Below are positions 24,832 through 24,877 of a stretch of 24,877 nt of DNA, in pieces. Position 1 is the stretch's first letter. Each line of letters starts with the position of its first letter. Origin of the DNA: Verrucomicrobiota bacterium. Its GTDB lineage: Bacteria > Verrucomicrobiota > Verrucomicrobiia > Verrucomicrobiales > DEV007. The stretch spans positions 1 through 24,877 of the forward strand of contig JAHDCN010000012.1 in the NCBI GenBank assembly GCA_020629815.1. Direction: 5' to 3'. Position numbers and translations under genes: made by a program. The notes under the pieces are model-generated. The model saw only the letters and a list, made by a program, of their open reading frames with translations. It ran no database searches and was not told the DNA's origin.

Positions 24832-24877
24832 ATGAAATCCCTTCTGTTCGTGCTTCCAGTTTTCACTCTTGCGTTAT
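24832..24877 (+). CDS. Start of an exported-protein gene, cut by the window edge
   Basis: ATG 24832 opens a frame of 15 codons (MKSLLFVLPVFTLAL) that continues past the edge. A basic residue followed by a hydrophobic run is the beginning of a signal peptide. A candidate promoter lies just upstream and no Shine-Dalgarno sequence is visible. The product cannot be identified from so few residues. Confidence 0.55.
   Translation, partial: MKSLLFVLPVFTLAL

Overview
The window reads as a marine-type Gram-negative chromosome segment, most likely Verrucomicrobiota (Opitutales/Puniceicoccales-like). This taxon is an inference from gene content: a Reg_prop/Y_Y_Y hybrid sensor kinase, a lone prepilin-like gene with a GFSLVEMLVVVAVIG N-terminus, a giant ASPIC/UnbV-FG-GAP (CRTAC1-like) secreted protein, two MauG/CcpA di-heme peroxidases, an SSS sodium symporter and a carbohydrate-type sulfotransferase. 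No rRNA, tRNA, CRISPR array, transposase, integrase or phage gene was seen. Nearly all of the DNA is coding, and no gene-free gap exceeds about 190 bases.

Layout. (1) 1-4207, minus: a hybrid two-component sensor of at least 1402 residues that runs off the left edge. A divergent AT-rich spacer follows, then a prepilin-like gene (4343-4768, plus). (2) 4786-6812, minus: a cytosolic parvulin-type prolyl isomerase and a zinc alcohol/polyol dehydrogenase, separated by a palindromic repeat that reappears at 17.6 kb. (3) 6882-7277, plus: a small exported protein made of 18-residue repeats. (4) 7282-16191, minus: a tight run CRTAC1-like giant, di-heme peroxidase, CorC/HlyC-type membrane protein, S9 prolyl oligopeptidase, with gaps of 23, 48 and 37 bases, read as an operon. 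(5) 16364-17596, plus: a class A FAD monooxygenase-like protein divergent from the giant gene. It converges through the repeat on an SSS transporter (17659-19272, minus). (6) 19405-21592, plus: a small two-helix membrane protein, a Ste24-like M48 protease and a MauE/DoxX-like protein. (7) 21578-24644, minus: a second, classical di-heme cytochrome c peroxidase, a hairpin terminator, a sulfotransferase and a polytopic membrane protein. (8) The right edge holds the first 15 codons of a plus-strand gene with a signal-peptide-like start.

How the genes fit together. Most products are exported or membrane-bound: outer-surface sensing, envelope proteolysis and quality control (S9 peptidase, M48 protease, parvulin), periplasmic haem redox chemistry and solute uptake. 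The least ordinary signals are the short palindromic intergenic repeat that overlaps or abuts the stop codons of two unrelated genes, an intrinsic terminator ending three bases before the next gene's start codon, a near-complete lack of Shine-Dalgarno sequences, an 18-residue-repeat exported protein, and an operon joining a di-heme MauG-family enzyme to a giant CRTAC1-like protein. I did not find a clear defence, mobile or biosynthetic system of a new type.
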